From: Zeugodacus cucurbitae | Taxonomy: Eukaryota > Arthropoda > Insecta > Diptera > Tephritidae | Assembly (NCBI RefSeq): GCF_028554725.1 | Contig: NC_071668.1 | Coordinates: 57,393,732 to 57,457,731 of the forward strand | DNA: 64,000 bases | Direction: 5' to 3' | Shown: one piece after another, positions 10,507-23,344 of the stretch | Position numbering within the stretch: the first letter of the stretch is position 1 | How the letters are laid out: every line of letters begins with the position of its first letter | Made by a program: the position numbers and the translations under genes | Notes under the pieces: generated by a model | Databases searched by the model: none | What the model saw: the letters and a program-made list of their open reading frames with translations, nothing else | What the model was told of the DNA's origin: nothing

Positions 10507-11640
10507 ATGCTGAAGAGGGAAGCGAGACGCATCTGCAGACAAAAAAAGAAAGAGGCCGAAATGCGTGAGTACGAAGAGCTTGAGAAGCTGGCAGACAGAG
10601 GGAATGCTCGAAAATTTTATGAAAAAATGAAGCGACTTAACGAAGGTTTCAAGACCGGAGCATCCTCATGTAGAGACCAAGGTGGTAATCTGGTAACCGA
10701 TGTCCAGGGCATACTGGGATTATGGAGGGAACACTTCTCCGATCTGCTGAATGGCAGTGAAAGTACAACACCAGGAGTTGGCGAACCCGATTCCCCAATC
10801 GATGACGAGGGAATAGATGTTCCATTACCCGACCATGAAGAAATTCGAATAGCAATTACCCGCCTGAAGAACAACAAAGCGGCAGGGCCCGATGGATTAC
10901 CGGCTGAGCTACTCAAATACGGCGGCGAAGAAGGTGCATAAGGTGCATGCATCAGCTTCTTTGCAGAATATGGTCGGAAGAAAGCATGCCTGACGATTGG
11001 AATCTCAGTGTGCTCTGCCCAATCCATAAAAAGGATCCCACAAACTGTGCCAATTACCGTGGGATAAGCCTCCTAAATATCGCCTATAAGGTTCTATCGA
11101 GCGTACTGTGTGAAAGACTTAAGCCCGCCGTCAACAAACTGATTGGACCTTATCAGTGTGGCTTTAGACCTGGAAAGTCCACCATGGACCAGATATTCAC
11201 CATGCGCCAAATCTTGGAGAATACCCGTGAGAAGAGGATCGACACACAGCACCTTTTTGTCGATTTTAAAGCGTGAACTGCCTTTACGCCGTGATGTCTG
11301 AATTTGGTATCCCCGCAGTCGGCGCACTCGCGTCTTGGCTCCCACGTCACTGTTGACAGTCATAACTTCGAAGTCGTAGATAATTTCGTATACCTGGGAA
11401 CCAGTATCAACAACACCAACAACGTCAGCCTCGAAATCCAGCGCAGAATCACTCTTGCCAACAGGTGCTACTTTGGACTGAGTAGGCAATTGAACAGTAA
11501 AGTCCTCTCTCGACGAACCAAAATCAAACTCTACAAGTCGCGAGGGTAAGAGAGGAGTGGCGCGCTCTCATCGATTCGGCTATAACCGGCTAAACGGTTG
11601 AATGCCAATCACATACATACAGAATAAATGCTTTCTAGCT
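10507..11640 (+). pseudogene. Non-LTR retrotransposon RT gene, internally deleted
   Basis: Remains of a reverse transcriptase ORF of a LINE-type element. Reading frames run from a basic, charged leader to KNNKAAGPDGLPAELLKYG (RT motif), a stop near 10939, then a shifted frame with YRGISLLNIAYKVLSSVL, GFRPGKSTMDQIFTMRQI and HLFVDFKA (palm motif A), where a stop falls at 11274. The YxDD-containing palm is deleted. Coding resumes near 11304 with NFVYLGTSIN and RRITLANRCYFGLSRQL. The 3' end reads 'cggctataaccggctaaacgg' followed by 'catacatacag'. The clade is uncertain (RTE-like by motif resemblance). Other copies are at 28115-28850 and 58695-59015. Confidence 0.85.
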
Positions 11641-11734
11641 TTTTTCGGAGAAAAAAAATAAAATGAGATCTATGTTTAGGAATTTTTATATTTTATATCA
11701 TTTTATATTATATGAGCTAAAACTTGATTACGTC

Positions 11735-11931
11735 CTCTAGTCTTTGGTGACCGATGACTTTTTCTCTGATTATGAAAGCGTTGGAAACGCTCGGAGTTCG
11801 ACGGCCCAAGTGCGAGCTTGTATATTTCTAATATTTTGTTCAGCAAGCAGCTGCGAGCGCTCTTTACAGTACACAGTAGTTTTTGAGTTTATTCTTTACA
11901 AACATTTTCCTCTTTATAATAGTAGTATAGG
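11735..11931 (-). mobile_element. Helitron-related fragment
   Basis: On the minus strand it opens 'ctatactactattataaagagg' near 11931, like the 5' end of the Helitron at 26262. It continues with 'aataaactcaaaaactact' and shares the 'tacaagctcgcact...ggccgtcgaactc...ttccaacg' block with 26680-26740. The 3' terminus is not clear. Confidence 0.55.
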
Positions 11932-11939
11932 TTAATAAA

Positions 11940-12780
11940 TTTTTCGGTAATTATATCAAACCTACGGCTGTGCATGCGGTTGACTGTAGTCGTGCTGCCT
12001 TGCTAGGACGGGAATTATTATTTTTTATTCTTTTGACTACGAAACTAAAACCATTAACTTTCATTTCATATATGAAAGCTTTAGGAAAATATAGTATATA
12101 TCTCATTTGTCATGTGGCAACCTTAGGCACTTTTTTTCAAATTATAGTTTAAGGATTCTTTGGTAGGTTTCTATTTTGGAGTTTTGGAAATTATTGATAT
12201 GGTATAAATCTTCGTTTTTTACTCATTATAATTTGCATTATACTATCTCATTACCAGACCTGCTTGAGTCAATCGTCACAGCGGAATCGCAAGGCAAACC
12301 GATGAGCATGCAAAGAAAGATACTATTGCCTTAATAGGAAGGAATGGTAAACACTTTCTCATTCTCTGGCCAGATCTTTCGCTAACCTTCCGAGACCAGA
12401 CGAATAGACTAGAACCGATATTACTATCTCAATATGTACGATTATTTTGTTGGCATCGAAACCGTCGTTTGTTGCTTGCGAGGATAGTTTTTATCGAATG
12501 GATAAGAGGCGTAACCAAATGGATATTAAAGATGATGAAAAAAGGGCATACCCTACATATATGTCTTGGGTTAGTACCTCTACCCTTTTCATTAGGGAGG
12601 TTTCTTTATGTGGTGGGTTCCAAACTCTACGCGCAACCGCATAAACGGGAATCGCCTTCTCCCTTTAGTTCGCCTCCAAATGGATGTCTGTTGGCTATTC
12701 AGAGGATACTTGGTCGGAAATCGTGAGCAGTCAGAAACTTTCCTCACCTTCCTTCCTTTCCTTCTCCACATGATCCCATA
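11940..12780. other. Unassigned DNA; possible LINE remnant at end
   Basis: No clear feature. The 12430-12770 part has overlapping ORFs on both strands and lies just before a LINE 3' fragment, so it may be further LINE debris. No motif supports that directly. Confidence 0.25.
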
Positions 12781-12784
12781 ACGA

Positions 12785-13110
12785 TGGATGAACGATGTCA
12801 ATATCCCATATGACGGCACTAGGAGTTTTCGAGAGAAGGACTTTGAAGAAAATTTAGGGTCCCTTAAACATTGGCAACGGAGAATACCCCAGATGACGGA
12901 ATGATGAGCTGTATGAGTTATACGACGACATTGACATAGTTCAGCGAAGAGTACCCTCTGGAAAAGCTGAGGAAGAGAAAGACCTCCACTTCGTTGGAAA
13001 GGCCAGGGATTTCGGATTTCCAATTGGCGTCAAACTGCGAGAAGGAAGGACGAGTGGCGCACTGTTAAACTCAGCTTTAACCACATAAGCGTTGTCTACG
13101 CCAGTTAAGA
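12785..13110 (+). pseudogene. Non-LTR retrotransposon 3' end
   Basis: Pieces of the same C-terminal protein as at 5780-6262: a 'tagttttcgagagaaggactttgaag' block, 'gctgtatgagttatacgacgac', a 'ggaagagaaagacctcc' block, and 'ccaattggcgtcaaactgcgag'. The 3' end is 'taagcgttgtctacgccagtt' followed by an 'aagaagaagaa' tail, the same tail as at 39020-39045. Multiple frameshifts. Confidence 0.65.
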
Positions 13111-15345
13111 AGAAGAAAGCTTTATGGTTATTATTATCTCATCAATACGTCAGGATAACAATTTACGGACTTCATATGGCAAGAGAATTACACATTATAT
13201 CTGAAAAAGCCTTGATCAACAAATTGGCCCATAAATATATTTCTAAATCGAATATTACCTGGGATTTCGCATATAAAATATTGCTTAGAGTTTCCGAACT
13301 TTCTGAATAAAATCTTCTTTATCGGTTTTAATGCTATCTTAATTCATTCTTGTATTACTAAATCTACTTCTTCCAGTTATAAAAACCAAAAATAACCAGC
13401 AATTAAAGAAAAATCCAAGCAGCTATAAAATAAAGCTCAAGCATGCTCATACTAAATAAATATTTAAGTGTAACATATTTTCGGAATTAGCAAATAATTT
13501 AAGTACAAACAGAAGAACAATAAATTTGGACGTAGATTGCCAGCACGCATACGCTTAAAGCACGAGGCAAGCTCAAGTTACGCAAATTCGTCGAGGCCAC
13601 GCGCTCTTTCACTATATTTCTCTCTCTTTCTCCCACTTTACCCCTGTAATTGTTTGAAACACTGAATGGCGCAAAGCATTAATACAGCAATAACCAAAAC
13701 TGAATTACAACAACAATGACTGTGCAAATAATATACTAAATTTGGTAAGCATTAATAAGCAGACGTCTGAAGGCAAATGCCATACACACACCCCAGTCTA
13801 CGCGACTACAATTGACCGTCAGAGCGGCAGAAGGGCAAGAAATGAAGAAGTCAAGCAGGACAATTTATGCGCATTATTAAGTACACAAAAGCGCGCAAAT
13901 ATATATAGACATATACTCGTATATATAGAGAGAGACAATCTGACAGGAAGTCTGTATATTTGTAATAACAAAGGCAAAGGAAAAGGAAATTGGCAGCAAA
14001 GCAAAATACTGAACACAAAAAACGAAAAAAAATCTCCAAAATAGAACAAAAATAGTTTCGCAACAACAACAATAACAGAAATCAGTCTACCAGCGTTAAT
14101 AAGAAACAGACGGCGGAAGTTGAGACGCTCCATACAGTTGGTCTGCACCAGCATTGTGTTGGCATAAAGTAGAAAATCATTTTATTGCGTGTCTATTTGT
14201 TTACATATTTATTTAACTACAGTGCACACACAAACACACAAACCAATATATATACGCTTACTGTTACAGAAACTCATTGAATGACTATTGAAGAGCTTAG
14301 TCTACTCTTAGCGACAACGCCCGCTGGCATGACAGGTATGAAAATAGCTTTTGGTGAACTAATGCGCCTTAATGTAGGCTAAGCGGTAAGGAAATTACTA
14401 GATATTCGATAGGCGTCAGCCTCTTTGGAAGTTTGCTGTCAAATTAAACGCCCCGAGCGTGTTGTAGCGCCGAGTCATCTGCTATATCTGTACGTGTATA
14501 TATCGTACGAGTATACATATATATAAGTAAATATATATAATTGTAAGTATACATCTAGGCGCGCTCACGTAACACTGTCAGTGCGTAGATAAATACATTA
14601 GTGTAATTGTGTGCAGTCAGGCGGGAAATGATGTGCGGAATTTCACTTTTTTTTGCAAGCTAATCAAATGAAATGAAAATTGGGGAAATTTATGCAGGAC
14701 TGGCAGGTTTAGACAAAAGTTTTCGCAACTAAATTAGTTTACGAGTGTTTAAGGTAAGTGGCAGCACAAAATGAAGTGGCTAAAAGCACTTATTTTGCTT
14801 TTGCAGTTATATTTCCGAGCGTTTAAAATGCTTATCAAATTGAATTTCATGCATTTTCTTCCGATAATTAGAGGTTGATGGAGATGCCAGTTATGCAATG
14901 ACAATTGTGAATGTTTTAAAAGTTTGTTGATCTTATCAATGTGCTTTATTGTTGATAAATAAAAAAAATGTTCGTATTGATTTAAAATATATGAGAGCGT
15001 ATAAGAGAAGAGAGAGAAGAGAAATATAAAAGAATTGATGATTGTTTCAATATTTGTTCTTTCACCAGCGTTGCCATAACTTTTATAGAACATTTCTAAC
15101 TCGAAAGATGGCGCTTGACATAAATAGTTTCTAAAAATTTAAGTTATTATTCGTACAGGATCAAATTGAAAATACATAAATTTGTAAAATCAACCGCTAT
15201 CCGTTTCTCAGTCGTTTTCAGTTCAATCGAATGCTTATATCACGTTTTTGCAATATTAGAAAGTAACAAGCTTTTGAAACTAAAATTTTAATATAGACTA
15301 ATAAAGGAAAGACCTTATTAACTATCAGGAGACATTTATTATCGC
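13111..15345. other. Unassigned intergenic DNA
   Basis: Contains a CT-rich run (about 13605-13635), AT-repeat runs near 14500-14540 and overlapping 73-111 aa ORFs on both strands at 13742-14154. The latter have low-complexity composition and no domain, and I do not regard them as genes. Confidence 0.35.
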
Positions 15346-15348
15346 TAC

Positions 15349-15505
15349 TGTATGTATGTGATTGGCGTTGCAACCGTTTAGCCGGTTATAGCCGAATCGA
15401 CGATAGTGCGCCACCTCTCTCTCTCTCCTTCGCAGCTCGGCGCCAGTTGGAGATCCCATGTGTAACCAGGTCGCTCTCCACCTGGAGACGCTACTAACCC
15501 CTGTC
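15349..15505 (-). pseudogene. Non-LTR retrotransposon 3' fragment (CATA tail type)
   Basis: On the minus strand: 'gtggagagcgacctggtt', 'ggatctccaactggcgcc', then 'tcggctataaccggctaaacgg' and a 'cacatacatac' tail. This is the C-terminal end of the LINE whose RT is at 10507, with the same terminal sequence as 11570-11625. Confidence 0.65.
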
Positions 15506-15629
15506 AAATATAGTCAAATGAAATCCAATAAACTCACGTAGAATTCTTTGTATAATCAAACCGGATATCAAAAAAGCAACCAAATAAAGATATTCAACTG
15601 AGAGAAGCTCTAAATTGTTAATAGCCTAG

Positions 15630-16372
15630 AAAGGAGTATCTAAAGGGACGCTACAAAACTAGACCGATAGGGACAGCAAACGACGCTCTTTTCACATTTC
15701 TCTTCAGTAAGGTTTGCCATTTTATCATGGAAAGATTACAATCCAACAATTAGTCTAAATTATTAAAATTGAAAAGCACTACGTCCTACATAGCGTTGAG
15801 ACTCCGAAAAAATTACGGTTTGCTGCGGTTTATGGGCAGGCAGCGACACTGGGCCGTACTTCTTCCGTGATGATCAAGACCGACACGTTACTGTGAATAT
15901 GAATCGCTACCACTCAATGATAAGCGAATATTTTTGGCCCGAATTGGATGATAAGGACTTGGACAATATGTGGTGCCAACAGGACGACGCCACTAGCCAC
16001 ACAGCGAATGTCACAATCGATTTATGGAAAACCAAGTTTGGTGAACGTATTATCTCACGAAATGGCCTAGTCAGTTGGCCGCCTCGATCGTGCGATTTTA
16101 GGCCGTTAGACTATTTCCTGTGGGGCTACGGCAGGCCTATGATCTATGCCAACAAGCCAGCGACAATTGATGAACTTCGTGCTTGAAAACCGTCGAAATT
16201 TGGGTTCAGCGTCTGTATTTCTGCAAGCGAGCCCATGGTGGCGATGCAAAAGAAATCGAGTTCCATACATAATGGCATCGAATGTACTTTCACAGGAATA
16301 AAGAATTTCATTAATATCCGTTTTTGTTTTATTTAAAAAAACTTTTGTAGGGCTCTTATTGAAAACCCCTTT
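15630..16372 (+). mobile_element. DD41D mariner, internally deleted relic
   Basis: About 740 bp with imperfect inverted ends: AAAGGAGTATC...GCTACAAAA on the left and AAAGGGGTTTTC...CCTACAAAA on the right (reverse complement). The frame gives an N-terminal stub, then 'GPYFFRDDQDRHVTVN', WCQQDDATSHTA, PPRSCDFRPLDYFLWGY and NKPATIDEL. The spacing between the second and third aspartates is again 41. The first catalytic region is deleted and the C-terminus is cut by a stop near 16186. It is a different subfamily from the intact copy at 3636 but close to the relic at 52415. Confidence 0.8.
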
Positions 16373-16374
16373 AT

Positions 16375-17680
16375 GAAGACCACTTTTTTAATATGCAGTA
16401 AACCTTATTCAGATATATTATCCTCAAGACTGAAGAGTCTAATAATTTAAAATATGGATAATAAAGACATGTTTGAAATTCATTGAATTTAAATGGATCT
16501 TCGATCCCACACTCGTCAAGTGTTACGAGCATTTGTATACATACAAAAATCCCCTAGTATATAAACTAACCTATATTACATACATATATGTATGTAACCA
16601 CCGCTTTAGTATGACTCTAAACAATACGAGTATTTAACTTCCCTTTTACGAGCCTGTCATTGCTTTGCCCATTTTACTCTTTTCATTTTATTTTTAGATC
16701 TCTTTATTCGCATGCTGTTTTATAGTATGTCATATATGTCAGTATATGCTAGGTAAAGTATTGCACAAAAAAATTGTCCCACAATTTTTCGATTTGAAAT
16801 TTCAATTGAATTTTATCACTTTAAGTGCGAGTATTCAACATAAAAACCGCGAAATAGCTTTTGCGCTTAAAAGTCTATGACAGTCAAAGAGTCTGGCATG
16901 CGAATGAGCAAAATAAGCTTTGAGTGTCTCTAAACATTTCGCAAGCTTTTATGTATATCGTAAAGAAAATAAAACGCAATGAGAATCAGCCCAGAAAGTG
17001 CATAAAAATCAGGCCTTCACATGTGGGCCAGCTAATAAACAATGGAAGTTAAGTTCGAAAATATACGAAAATATGTACCTACATGTGTCTTTGATGTAAG
17101 TAGAGTTCTGTTAAGGGAATCACTCTGAATCAACTCTAATCGAACTAGTGTCAAATGTGTATATATTTAGTTTGTTTTGAAAAAAACTGAAATTCTTAAG
17201 GCTTTGCAAACTTAGGAATTGATTATATTCTTCCTACGAGCTACTTTTTGTGGTTCACCATTTCAGAGCAGAGTTCTGCATCTTGCTCAGAGCAGCGCTC
17301 GTCTTTTAATATCTAGTAACAATTTTAGACAGTTCTTGAACTATAATATGATCAGTATCAGAGTAGAAGTAATTGAATACTTAGGCTCAACACACACTGG
17401 ATTAGTCAAGACGTATTTTCTTGTTTGATACCATAGCTTCATATGTGACAACTCTTACCGAACAAGACGGGACAAAAACGCATGTGGGTTAGAGTAAAAT
17501 ACGTTTTTGAGTCTTATTATATATTTTTGACTTATCAAGAGTGGGTTAAGCCTTAATTTCAAGACCGAACTTCAAAAGATACGTCAAAAGATACATCAAT
17601 AAAAGTAGCCATACACGACATAAGAATCCATTTTAACATGGGAGAGATCAAGCGCATAATGTAATAAAACTTCTTGTAAT
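16375..17680. other. Unassigned intergenic DNA
   Basis: AT-rich, with short tandem 'tacata' runs near 16575. No ORF with family resemblance. Confidence 0.35.
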
Positions 17681-17684
17681 TTTA

Positions 17685-18070
17685 TCTCGCAACAAGTTGC
17701 AAAGAGAGGATAGTTTTGTTCACATAACGGTTGTTTGTAACTTGGTGCACATGTTCTTTGGAACTGCTATTGAAAATGTGCGAAATGGGTCCATTGCAGT
17801 AAATCGATCAGATATTTCAATGTTATTCATATGGAATGTTTTTCATCTAATAGTGTGCCTTTGTACCAAAACTGCTTAAAATCGGGTTGTAACTTCCCCT
17901 AGCTTCCAAATACATACCTTATATATCAGTTAATATGGATATAGTGCACATTGGTTGTAAATCAGAAATTACCTCAGCGCTCATGTACTATATATGATGA
18001 TTTTCGTTATTCTATTGGACTTTATGCCGATTATATGGGTAAAGTTGTGTGTTAAAATTTACCATATTTT
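17685..18070 (-). repeat. HINE-like element, degraded and internally deleted
   Basis: Opens on the plus strand with CTCGCAACAAGTTGCAAAGAG and 'gttcacataacggttgtttgtaa', the 3' hairpin region of the dispersed element. It skips to the 'taatagtgtgcctttgtacc' block and ends near 'attatatgggtaaagttgtgtgtt'. The core and the 5' palindrome are missing. Confidence 0.6.
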
Positions 18071-18074
18071 GTCT

Positions 18075-20085
18075 TTTTTTCTTATACACGAGTAAATCTC
18101 ATTCTAACGCTTACCGATCGAATACACATGTATGTCGTGTATGGGCACTTTAAATTTCAGATTGCAAGTCCATGAACGTGTTTAACGTTCAAAACGGATT
18201 GTTACGAACGAAAACATTTAAAAATTTGCAAAATTATTTTGAAGAATTATTAGCTAATATTCTAACGATATGAAAGGAACATGTGAGGCATATCATCCAT
18301 CCAACTTAGGGCTAACAATCGATCGAAAGCAGAAACGTATTAAGTATTCTGAGCATGTTGGGAGCTCAGTACAACCGATAGTCATCCGATGAATACATAA
18401 GATCTACTCCCTCGGCTCTTTTCTTCACAATAAAGTGCTCTTAAATTTAGTTACGCGGCTTTCATTTTATGAAATTTTTATGGAAATAGAAGCTTCTTAA
18501 GTATGTTTCTCAGGATCTTATAATACCTCCAAACTAACTATAAATGAACTTGACCCCACGCGACTACCTCAAATATAAACAAATTGGGCCACGCATGACC
18601 CTTAAACTAACTGGACCTGATATGACCCCACAAAATGTAAAGAGTGTGACACTCAAAATTTAAACAAACTCGACCTTGCGTGTTTTTCTAATTATCTCAA
18701 TTTGTATCAGTTGTGAACTACTACTTTTCCTAACTAGTCAAATATTTCACTACAGACATCAGTATACTGTATAAAACATATGCTGTGTTCAAAGACTAGT
18801 ATTTGTTTGAAGCACATATGTATATAACTCTTATACTCTTATGTCTATTTGATCTGTACCATATTTGGTCAGTCGTAAAATAAGCAAAGTCAAATAAAAC
18901 TCTTTGCAAAGTCACATTGTTTGAACAGCTGTGCTGCGTTGCAGAGGAATGAGTGCACTTCGTTTTTATCGCAAATGAATATAAATGTGCAATTAAGTGA
19001 GAGCAAGGAATGAGAGAGAGTTAACGTAAAGCGCGCTTATAGGCAATTTCGGTTTCGCCACTCATTTTTAGCGCTTACATAAGCGTACTCACATCAGTAT
19101 ACTCTGATATGCATATTTACTCACTACCAAATTTTCGCTGCGAATTTTATGGCTCTTATATGAGTTTAGAGAGTGTATTATCGTTCTTAAGTCATCATCC
19201 TGCAGCACATATGCATATTTTGTGGATATAGATAAATACGAGTATATTCATACTGTTACAGTAAATGATTCTAAGATCGTAAAATGTTTCAATTGACTCG
19301 ATTATATTGATGGCTGTAAATTTTTAGTGTTAGGTTAGGTTACTGTTCTATGTTGAAACATATTATGTATTTAAAGACATTTCGTCAGATCAAATAGACT
19401 CTGAAAAACCGCACAATTCTTATGTATCATCAGGATATTCACGAACAACAAAACAGGTCTTGAGCTCACTGGCTAAACATTTCTGACTCGACAAGTAGTT
19501 GTTAGTCCTGGAACGGAATTCCTCTTTCTGGACTTAATAAAAAAACAAGCGATTACGGGATTCTGCAACTGTTCAGCTTTCGCTACACTATGATTAGAAC
19601 ATATTTCATCTCATACCTTAATGTACCCAGAAAACGCCGCTGGTATCTTATACAGTTTCATCAATGGATTAATAACATGATTAAGCCATTTTATCGATTT
19701 ATGAGATTTCTAATCGATCTTCACTATAATAAGCCAAGTTAGTCGTGCATCATTTAAAGTTATGCTTCGACTATTTTTTGGTTCCTAATTAGTATTTCAT
19801 ACTTCATCAACGGTTGTCCGTAGTGAGCAAACGCGTCATTGATCTCGCCTACACCTTTCTAATGTGCAGGACGCATGTGACTGTAATGCCTACTGTCTCA
19901 TATAATCTTGGTTATAATCTTTCATAGAATCACCGATCTTTTTAAATTTTCCTAATATATTTGGACTTTAACGCTTCTACACGCGGTCAAACTAATCCGA
20001 TTTAGCGAAATTGGACAGAGAACATACGCCCCGATATTGACACCACTGTTGAGTGTTGAGACTAACTGCTTACCACCAGTTCTTT
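18075..20085. other. Unassigned intergenic DNA
   Basis: No gene recognised. A short (GGTTA)2 run at 19330-19343 resembles the tails of the elements at 25563 and 45010, but no coding remnant was found next to it. Confidence 0.35.
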
Positions 20086-20089
20086 TAGT

Positions 20090-20215
20090 TCTTTTATACA
20101 GGAGATACAAAACACCGAAGCTTATCTGTCATCGTTGGGAGGAACTTGTCTTCGCCCCGCGGACAACGTGAAGTACCTGAATGTTATCCTGGACAGGAAG
20201 CTCTCTTGATTTTTT
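20090..20215 (+). pseudogene. Non-LTR RT fragment
   Basis: The frame reads LGGTCLRPADNVKYLNVILD then RKLS and a stop. This matches the VKYLGVxLDxKLxW block that follows the palm of jockey/R1-type reverse transcriptases. Only about 40 codons remain. Confidence 0.5.
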
Positions 20216-20234
20216 GGAGAAGTGAACATGGTTT

Positions 20235-21750
20235 TTTTAGTATATAACTCGCAAACCTCCAAAGCCTTATAAACTAAAGGCCTGCATAAGCTGATTCACT
20301 TTTCTTTGCACACAGTGTGATTCGGTACAATTGCAGATGTTATGCTTGATTCGGTTGAGCAAGCGATCAAGAATCACTGAACACGAAGTGCGAGCTAGAG
20401 TTGATTAGCAATGAAGTTCGTACTTTTATTATGACACATGAGTGATTTGTCTTATATCTATAATATTTCCATTGTCTTTCGAGTGATGAGCGTAAAAAAG
20501 GAAGCGAATCATGCGAATCATTCATTTGATCGGTTGTTGGCGTTTTGCCTTTGCTGAAAAAAATTCTTTTAATTATATATGTATGTATGCCTTTCTAGTG
20601 CCTTTCGAATCAATTGCCATTCAAATCAATTGCCTTTCAAGTTATGAGTGCCTATCTCTCTTTAGTACAGAGCATTGTGCGTACTCTCGCTCTTTGTTTA
20701 CAAGCTCTTCAACTCAGATGCTGAGTTAATGTTACGCCGATCAAGTCGTATGGTTGCGAGTGACTTGAAATGCCAAACGAGTGAATCGTTGCAGGAGCTT
20801 ATTATAAACCAAACTAACTGGACAAATTTATCTTTAATGTCCCATAATATACAATGAAAGTAGATGAAATCGAAAAATAACCACGCCCACACCGCATAAA
20901 AAGATTATGTAGAAAACTAAAGTAAATTAACTGAACGAAAAACACCAGACTAAATGGTATAGGAAAGATGTTACAATAGGGCTGTACTCGGATTGATATA
21001 CAATAATAAAAAGGGGGGTAACGTCACCTACTTTTGGGGCAAAAATCATATTTCAGGAACTACTCGACCGATTTTAATTAGTTACATAATCATTTATTGA
21101 CATCTTCGTGTCACGGATGGAAAATGTGTGGAATCGGTTTACTACCACGCCCATTACCCATATAACACATTTTTACAACCCGTATTATACATTCATAAAT
21201 CAAAAACCATTGGAGTTATTGAATTGAAACTTTACTCGAGTACTGCATTGGAGATGTGGCATTATCAACGGAAAATTGCTCATCTATAATTTTTGAAGGT
21301 CCGAGATATTGAACATGCCTATGAATATTTTTTTCGGATAATATCGTCAATAATATGCTATAGATTTCCATTTCCAGCACATCTGTATCAAGAAGAGTTA
21401 AATCGAATAAATGTTTCCTTTAGCCTACATAGATCTAATATTAGTATTTTCAAACTACGATGAGCTTCATACCATACATATTGGTAAATATGTAAGTTAT
21501 ATATATGTATATTATTTATTAGCTAAACACATAATATTGGTGAAGATAAAAAGTGAAATCATTCAAGGGAAAACCCAGTCTTCATATACTCTGTATAATG
21601 ATTGTACTCATTCTAATGGACTTTATGACGAATATACATATATGTACATATGTAGGTCAAATTGTGTTGTGTCTTAATAAAATTGAATAAATAAATTGCT
21701 TGAGCATTCAATGTTCGGTCACACACGAACAAAGCCTTCGTCACTTCTAA
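20235..21750 (-). repeat. HINE-like element carrying a nested hAT-like element
   Basis: The left piece (20235-20274) matches 'tatatctcgcaaaccaataaagc..tataaac' of the copy at 28858-30090. Homology resumes right after the nested element and runs through 'aataaccacgcccac', 'caggaactactcgaccgatttt' and 'aatgttcggtcacac' near 21710. It is strongly diverged, so it is an old host insertion. Confidence 0.65.
20275..20801. mobile_element. hAT-like non-autonomous element, long copy
   Basis: A 527-bp element flanked by an exact 8-bp duplication TTATAAAC (20267-20274 and 20802-20809). The ends are TAAAGGCCTGCA on the left and TAAGCTCCTGCA (reverse complement) on the right, an imperfect 12-bp inverted repeat. 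The body is AT-rich with several 'gagtgat(g/t)' motifs and no transposase. It has interrupted an older HINE-like repeat. The second copy is at 62611-63002. An 8-bp target duplication is typical of hAT and P-type elements. Confidence 0.75.
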
Positions 21751-22062
21751 AAATTAATAAAATTCAGATATTAATATTTTGTATACAATATAAGTGACTC
21801 AGACTAGTATTAAAAAGGTTTCGAGTACAAACATTAATTTTTAAAAAATGTATCAAATTAAATTTATATTAGCACCGCTTATCAAGTAACTGAGCAGTAC
21901 TCAGCGATGATATAAAAAGTGAAAGAAATGATTCATTGCACGCTGAGTCTTTGAATGCATTAAGCAAATTCATAGGTTTGTAAGTGTAAAGCCTGCTACT
22001 CGAAGCACGCTCAATGCCTATATGAAGCGCCCAGAAGCAAGTACATATACACATGTAGCATA

Positions 22063-23342
22063 CACTGCTGGTCATAGGTTAGACGCACCCAGTTTTTCCT
22101 TAAAGAACCCGTATAGTTACTACGAAGTATGTTTTAGTTGAGCAAAACCTTTTTCTTATGAAAGTACATACCTTGGAGTGTTCATTCTGACACTCGACTC
22201 AATGATTTACGCAAAGAAGAAGTGTGTCTAAACCGCCATCATAAGTGGGCAATGGTACGGGATGCCATCACGTTTTATAAAACAATTGATTTTATTTCTA
22301 TTGATCAGAATATAAACGATGAACGATTCAAAACTACATTAGGATCAGTTTTTCTGGTGTTAAAAAGCCTTTGAAGATCTATCCCATGGATTTTTCAACA
22401 AGATAATGTTCCAATTCTTAACGATCGATTACCTAAGTCATTTATTTCGATTCAAAACGTTAATATCATGACTTGTCCACCATGAAAACGTTGGGAGTTG
22501 ACCTTCATGGCAAGTATATGAAGATAGAAAGCAATACGAAGAAAAGGAACGATAATAGCAATAACACTTGCTTGAAGTGAGAATTCGCTAAATTATATAG
22601 ACTCTTTATATCATTCAAGTACGAAACAGATACATGAAGTTATTGCAAACAAAGGAAGCAGTACACTTTACAGAAAATATTTTACATTTTATCGTAATAA
22701 GTCCATTATTGACACTCACTAAAAATAAAAATTTAAAATAAGCTATCTTCGAAAAATTAATAATTTAAAAAAAAATTTGGCCATATTTTAAACTGCTCTA
22801 AGAAAATGTTTGAAAAACACAATTTCGTTAGTTTTTTTAATCTTTTGAATAGTATCCCGAAATATCGTTGCAGAACAATGGCTTTTGCATATCAACTTTT
22901 ATTTAGGTCTACAACTTTGCTTCCGCCGTTTTCCAATAGATGTCTCTAGGGTCAAACACTGGTCGAATAAATCGATTAAATCGTTTTATTACGGCCTTGG
23001 ACATTTGCGTCAACATTAACCCAACAAAATTTTGTAGAGATCTGTTTGCGTTCCAAACTAATTCTCAACTGAAAATGTCACTTTTTGCGAAGTGAATTCT
23101 CGACATTTGCGTTAAATTTTGCTTTTCTTTTTTAATTCTAAGAAAAGTGCGGCTGAGGCTCATCGAATGCTTTCGGATACATATGTACGGTGAGGCTGTC
23201 CTAAGTGAAAAAAGCCTTAAATTTACAAAAAAAAAAAAACGGCAGAAGAAAAGTTGTAGACCTAATAATTGAAACCAAAATAAAAGTACTAAGCTGAATA
23301 CTATTGTAAGTACGGATGCGTCTAACCAATTGACGGGGAGTG
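22063..23342 (+). mobile_element. Tc1-like (DD34E) element, decayed
   Basis: About 1280 bp between TA dinucleotides. The inverted ends are CACTGCTGGTC...GGTTAGACGCACC on the left and CACTCCCCGTC...GGTTAGACGCATCC on the right (reverse complement). Inside, the plus-strand frame near 22390-22650 shows WIFQQDN, NVNIMTCPP and RKQYEE, the second catalytic block and following part of Tc1 transposases, broken by stops and frameshifts. A second, unrelated mariner derivative is nested in its 3' part. Confidence 0.75.
22905..23266 (+). mobile_element. Mariner deletion derivative nested in the Tc1 element
   Basis: About 360 bp with inverted ends TTAGGTCTACAACTTTGCTT on the left and TTAGGTCTACAACTTTTCTT (reverse complement) on the right, next to TA. 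The plus-strand frame near 23145-23215 gives RLRLIECF then YGEAVLSEKSL, which matches the N-terminal helix region (AAEAHRxL...YGEAVLSE) of a mariner transposase. The catalytic domain is deleted. Confidence 0.7.
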
Positions 23343-23344
23343 TA

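Noticed and set aside
13742..14154. Opposing ORFs of 100 and 111 aa
   Set aside because: Low-complexity, Lys- or Phe/Leu-rich products expected from purine/pyrimidine-skewed DNA; no domain on either strand.
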